64,000 bases of DNA from Austropuccinia psidii. Taxonomy: Eukaryota > Basidiomycota > Pucciniomycetes > Pucciniales > Sphaerophragmiaceae. Position 1 is the first letter of the stretch. The number at the start of each line of letters is the position of its first letter. Made by a program: the position numbers and the translations under genes. Of the stretch, positions 60,281-64,000 are shown piece after piece. The stretch covers positions 63,106,019 through 63,170,018 of the forward strand of contig JALGQZ010000005.1 in assembly GCA_023105745.1 (NCBI GenBank), in the 5' to 3' direction. The notes beneath the pieces are model-generated. The model did not search any database, was not told the origin of the DNA, and saw only the letters and a list, made by a program, of their open reading frames with translations.

Positions 60281-62541
60281 ATGTCAACCCCTTCACAACC
60301 ACTTTGCATTGGGATGATTAATATTTGTATTCAAATAAATAGTAATATAACCTTAAATCCTGAGAATTCCCACTTAGCTTCTTGGATTATCATATGGCAC
60401 AATCAACACAACATATTTGTATATCTCCCCAATCACCAGCGTGCTATTGGCTCTCTCCCTGGAACCCTTTCCCAAACGTTGATACCATTCCTTGGGGCAC
60501 CAAAATCCTTCATGCACTGTGGTCCTGGTAGGGCATGGACTGAAAATTGCCAATCCAATCCTACTCAAATATTATTTGTTGAGGGAGTATTTATGACTGA
60601 TGCAAATGATCCCTCCTAATCTCAGAAACCCAATCTAGCATTGATGTTCTTCACATGGTATCCAAACATCCTATTCATAATGGAAAGCTGTTGAACACAA
60701 GATTTCAAGCTTAAAATTCCCAAAGAATATGACTGTAATACTCATAGTCAATGTATACTCTTTACTCCCACATTTCCCACTTCAAACTTGACGCCAGCTT
60801 CATATCCTGCTGTTTCATCATTGATTTCCAAGCAAAAACTGATACAATTACCCAGTGGATCAGACCTCCCCATGCCATTATTCAAACCCCCCTCCTCCCT
60901 CATCAAAAGACCGGACTAGCTTTTCTCTGGGATCGAGAAATTCCCAATGGCCAATCAGCCCATAACCTTTGGGCCACCTCACCCCCAGGATCCACTTTTA
61001 ATGCCAGGCACATCATTACAAAAAAGGTCATTGGCTCATTTGAATCCCTTTCAACCAATTCCCCTCTTGGAGGACTGCTTGTGGATGATATGGGATTAGG
61101 TAAAACCATTCAGGCCATTGCTCTAACTGGTACCTCCAAGGAGCGGATGATTGCAAACCCCCATCGCTCCATGCCCACCATGATCATCTGCACCCCTCCC
61201 TTAATTACCAACTGGCAATCAGAAATATCCAAGCATGCTCAGCCTGGAGCGCTGCATGCCAAAATCTACCATGGTCCCACTCGCCACTCATTATCCAAGA
61301 CCAACATCTTAAAATATGATATCATCATCACTTCTTACAATACTACCACCCAAGAATTTAAGCAAACCAATACCTCTACATCATTCATTTTTCAAATCAA
61401 TTGGCATTGTATAATTTTGGATGAAGCACAGGGAGTAGCTGAGCTTAAATGATTCAATTTACCTTTTATATCCAAAATGCCTTGCCCCATCTTATAGCTA
61501 TATTCTCTCTCAATACACTGCCACTCACCATGCCATTAATAGCCTCCTTTCATCCCGTCAAATATGTTTAACGGGCACACCTATTCACAACACCATTTAT
61601 GACCTTTTAGGAATAATATCATTCATCACTCAACCCCAGAGTGCCAATCAAGATAACTGGTCACCATTAATCCTGAGTAGTCTTTCCAAACGTTGCAATG
61701 ATATTTTGCATTTGGAATTGTGGCATTTAAGTTTGCGCTGCACCAAAACCACACATCTCAAATCCCTCCCCACTATTAGCCATCATTATGAGCTGCTCCC
61801 ACTCAACCCAACCATGCAGCAAGAATATTCCACATTATATGAAGAATTCCTATCATCCAAAAGCAAAGGACCAGGAGAATTTTTCAGAAATATTAATAAG
61901 CTGCAAATATGTTGTAACCATCACATCATGCTTAACACAATTGCAGAGGTGGATTTGGAAGACCCCGAGGGCAGGCGCACTCAGGATAAATCCCAAACAA
62001 TCACACCAGCTATTGTGGATGTGGAAACATGCATGATGAGTAGTAAAATTGCACACCTCCTACAAAGCTTAATTAAGAACAAACAAACAAGGTGTGGTCC
62101 AACCAAATCGGTGGTTTATACCCAATGGACCCAATTTCTAGATTTGTGTGCTAATTCTAATATGCATCAATTACCAATTGAATCCATCTGACTTTTTTAA
62201 ATTGTAGAATTGGTATTGCACTTTCCCATCACTCTATCCTTTCAGCACAAATTGATGGAACAATTACAGCACAAGCACAGGAGAAGGCACTGGAGAATTT
62301 CTTTAATAATCCTGAATGTTAAGTACTGATTGCATCCATTGCCGCAGCTGGAACTGGCCTCAATATAACTTGTGCTAATATGGTCTATTTAATGGTGAGG
62401 GGACCCCCAAAATTATACCCTGATTTGCAGCCCCTGACATCCACATTTCCAGGAGCCCAATTGGAACCCAGCCATTGAGGCTCAGGCTGTTGATTGACTC
62501 CATCTTATTGGCCAACAACAACCTGTAAAGGTCATCCACTA
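60281..62541 (+). pseudogene. SNF2-family helicase, disrupted by an LTR in motif VI
   Basis: SNF2 ATPases remodel chromatin or DNA-protein complexes. ATG 60281 opens a 112-codon N-terminal exon. From 60751: TPLLPHQKTGLAFLWDRE (Q/motif I region), LLVDDMGLGKTIQAIAL (Walker A), TMIICTPPLITNWQSEI, YDIIITSY, ILDEAQ (motif II, Gln where DEAH is usual), then a break near 61440-61500, CLTGTPIHNTIYDLL (III), and from 61706 the linker and helicase C start. Intron 62146-62207 (GTGTGC...TTGTAG, 62 bp) joins FLD to LIGIALSHHSIL in phase; intron 62395-62452 (GTGAGG...TTCCAG, 58 bp) joins VYLM to EPNWNPAIEAQAVD. Stops: TAA near 62320 and TGA in VD*LHLIGQ; the motif VI Arg is Leu. The frame ends at KVIHY where an LTR begins. 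It resembles the Rad5/HLTF-like group common in rusts. Confidence 0.85.
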
Positions 62542-64000
62542 TGTGAGCCTTTGAGATATGACCACATACCCAATAAGGTCACAAAAAAGATTAATAATAA
62601 TTATACCTTTAATATAATTATATTAAAATTAGTTAGAATAATTATACACTAAAAATAATTACTTAAATATACAAAAAATACCATAAATTGGTACAAAAAT
62701 TGGTTTAACTTAAAAACCAATGAATCAACATGTAAAGTAAATTATACCATTGGATTCCTCATGGAAAAATACACATATACCACTTTTATGGCATATCTGT
62801 AAAGTCAATATTTAATGAATTATAAGGTATAATACCTTATAAAAACCATAAACCCTATTTATCTCAGGAACTAATGAAACAACATGTGAAATAAATTGTA
62901 CCAGTGGATTCCCCATGAAAATCCACACATAAAACAATTGATAAGCTAATTTCCAAAGTCAATACTTAAAGAATTAACCTGAATATATGCACTTTTTTGG
63001 TCAACGCATATATTCAAGGATCATAGCTAATATCTTCTAAGCTATACATGATAGAATGATGAACCAAAAGTGAAATTACCACGTAATTACTTTAAGAACA
63101 CAGATATGAACTTTTTTTTACAAATTATAAACAAGGTTAAAACCTATGATGAAATATTGATAAAAATAAACAGAGCTGTTGACCACTTTGTTGTGAAAGT
63201 AGTCCAAACTTAAAAAAAGTATAAAGTTGGATTCTACTAGCTCATTCGTGAAGAATGATATAATTTTTATTATTAAATTCAGGGTATAACCCCCTGAAAT
63301 CAAGGTTTGAAGTTTAAAATATTGAATTTCGACAGAAAAGATGAGTTACAAGAAAAATCATCAAAATTAGAGTTTTGATGATGTAATGAAACGCTCTTGG
63401 CAGCATAATAAGGTTATGCCAGGCTATCAGAATTCACTCTCTTAATTTCTTTAGCGTGTAAATCTTAAAAGTTATTGAAGATCAAAGTTTGAGCTTAAAT
63501 TGAGCAGTTATGATCACCTACTGTAACCTTAAATTAAGTTTAACAGTCATAAGAGTGATAAAATTGGTGAATACTATTAGTTTATGATTAAAACTAATAA
63601 AATCCACGAAATTTGGGGTTCTGCCAAGCCTCTGATGTCATCAAACTTAGAGTTATAGTGATAACTCTAAATAATGGTGTAATAATGATGTAATATGGTT
63701 TGATCATGATGTAATCACCCTCAAACCTTAAAATATTGATCAATTCCAGTGGATATAATCAGTACACGTCTACTAGAAGCCTGTTGGACTCTAGGAGGAA
63801 GGTATTTACTATAAATAGAGCTCTTTTTACTCTATTTTCCCCTCAGACTCATCAAAAACATTAAATCAATTAAATCAAAAGGTAATTTCTTTATTCTTTA
63901 TATATAAAAGTATTATATTATTAAAGACCAAAGACCACCTTGTTACAATCATCTATTTCTACGTGATTAAATCATTTATTTAATTGTTTTTGTTAAAAAT
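62542..64000 (+). mobile_element. LTR of the 5266-7277 family inserted in the helicase, cut by the window edge
   Basis: Begins TGTGAGCCTTTGAG and is collinear with 5266-6723 with only occasional differences, including TATAAATAG at about 63811. Whether a full element or a solo LTR follows cannot be told. The target duplication would be CACTA (62537-62541). Confidence 0.9.

Overview
The window looks like a transposon-swollen stretch of a rust fungus (Pucciniales) nuclear genome. I recognise several of its repeat families as those of the myrtle rust Austropuccinia psidii. That attribution is pattern memory, not a search. Supporting signs are strong AT bias in the repeats, Ty3/gypsy elements of several lineages, short introns with GTRAGT donors, and rust-type TET/JBP and SNF2 genes. 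About 80% of the window is LTR retrotransposon, and nearly every coding region is broken by in-frame stops or single-base shifts.

The left 45 kb is a nest that can be resolved base by base. Element B (minus strand, 5' LTR at 41249-42620) was cut twice. Element A (minus, LTR beginning at 8498, running off the left edge) landed in its gag gene. Element E (plus, 9892-40214) landed between a 5-bp duplication GCTGG at 9887-9891 and 40215-40219; removing E restores the gag reading frame. E was in turn split by element N1 (minus, 13493-33780, 20.3 kb, LTRs about 1% different); removing N1 and one copy of CTGC restores E's frame. Element A's own LTR is split by a solo LTR (5266-7277, duplication AAGAG). 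B itself seems to sit in an older LTR (remnant 44032-45424). The order of insertion is therefore old LTR, then B, then A and E, then N1 in E.

N1 is the most unusual piece. Its gag-protease (28797-31571) and pol (15667-18779) are separated by 10 kb. That interval holds three uninterrupted accessory ORFs (472, 102 and 263 aa), two of them paralogous, and a non-coding spacer with about a dozen small hairpins whose stems change in a paired way. E carries, antisense between integrase and 3' LTR, a spliced gene whose cysteine spacing matches the fungal Zn2Cys6 pattern. A, B and C share a PBS-like sequence and a gag 5' region open in two overlapping frames.

From 45667 to 49140 lies element C, a gag-only element with 680-bp LTRs. 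From about 49.5 kb the base composition becomes less AT-rich and the repeats change. This segment holds an unknown spliced gene (50952-53174), a TET/JBP-type 2OG-Fe(II) oxygenase (53753-55148), minisatellites on both sides that share a core, a Pro/Ser-rich spliced gene on the minus strand (56.4-57.3 kb) and a SNF2-family helicase (60281-62541). The helicase is cut in motif VI by another LTR that runs off the right edge. All four genes show some premature stops or shifts.
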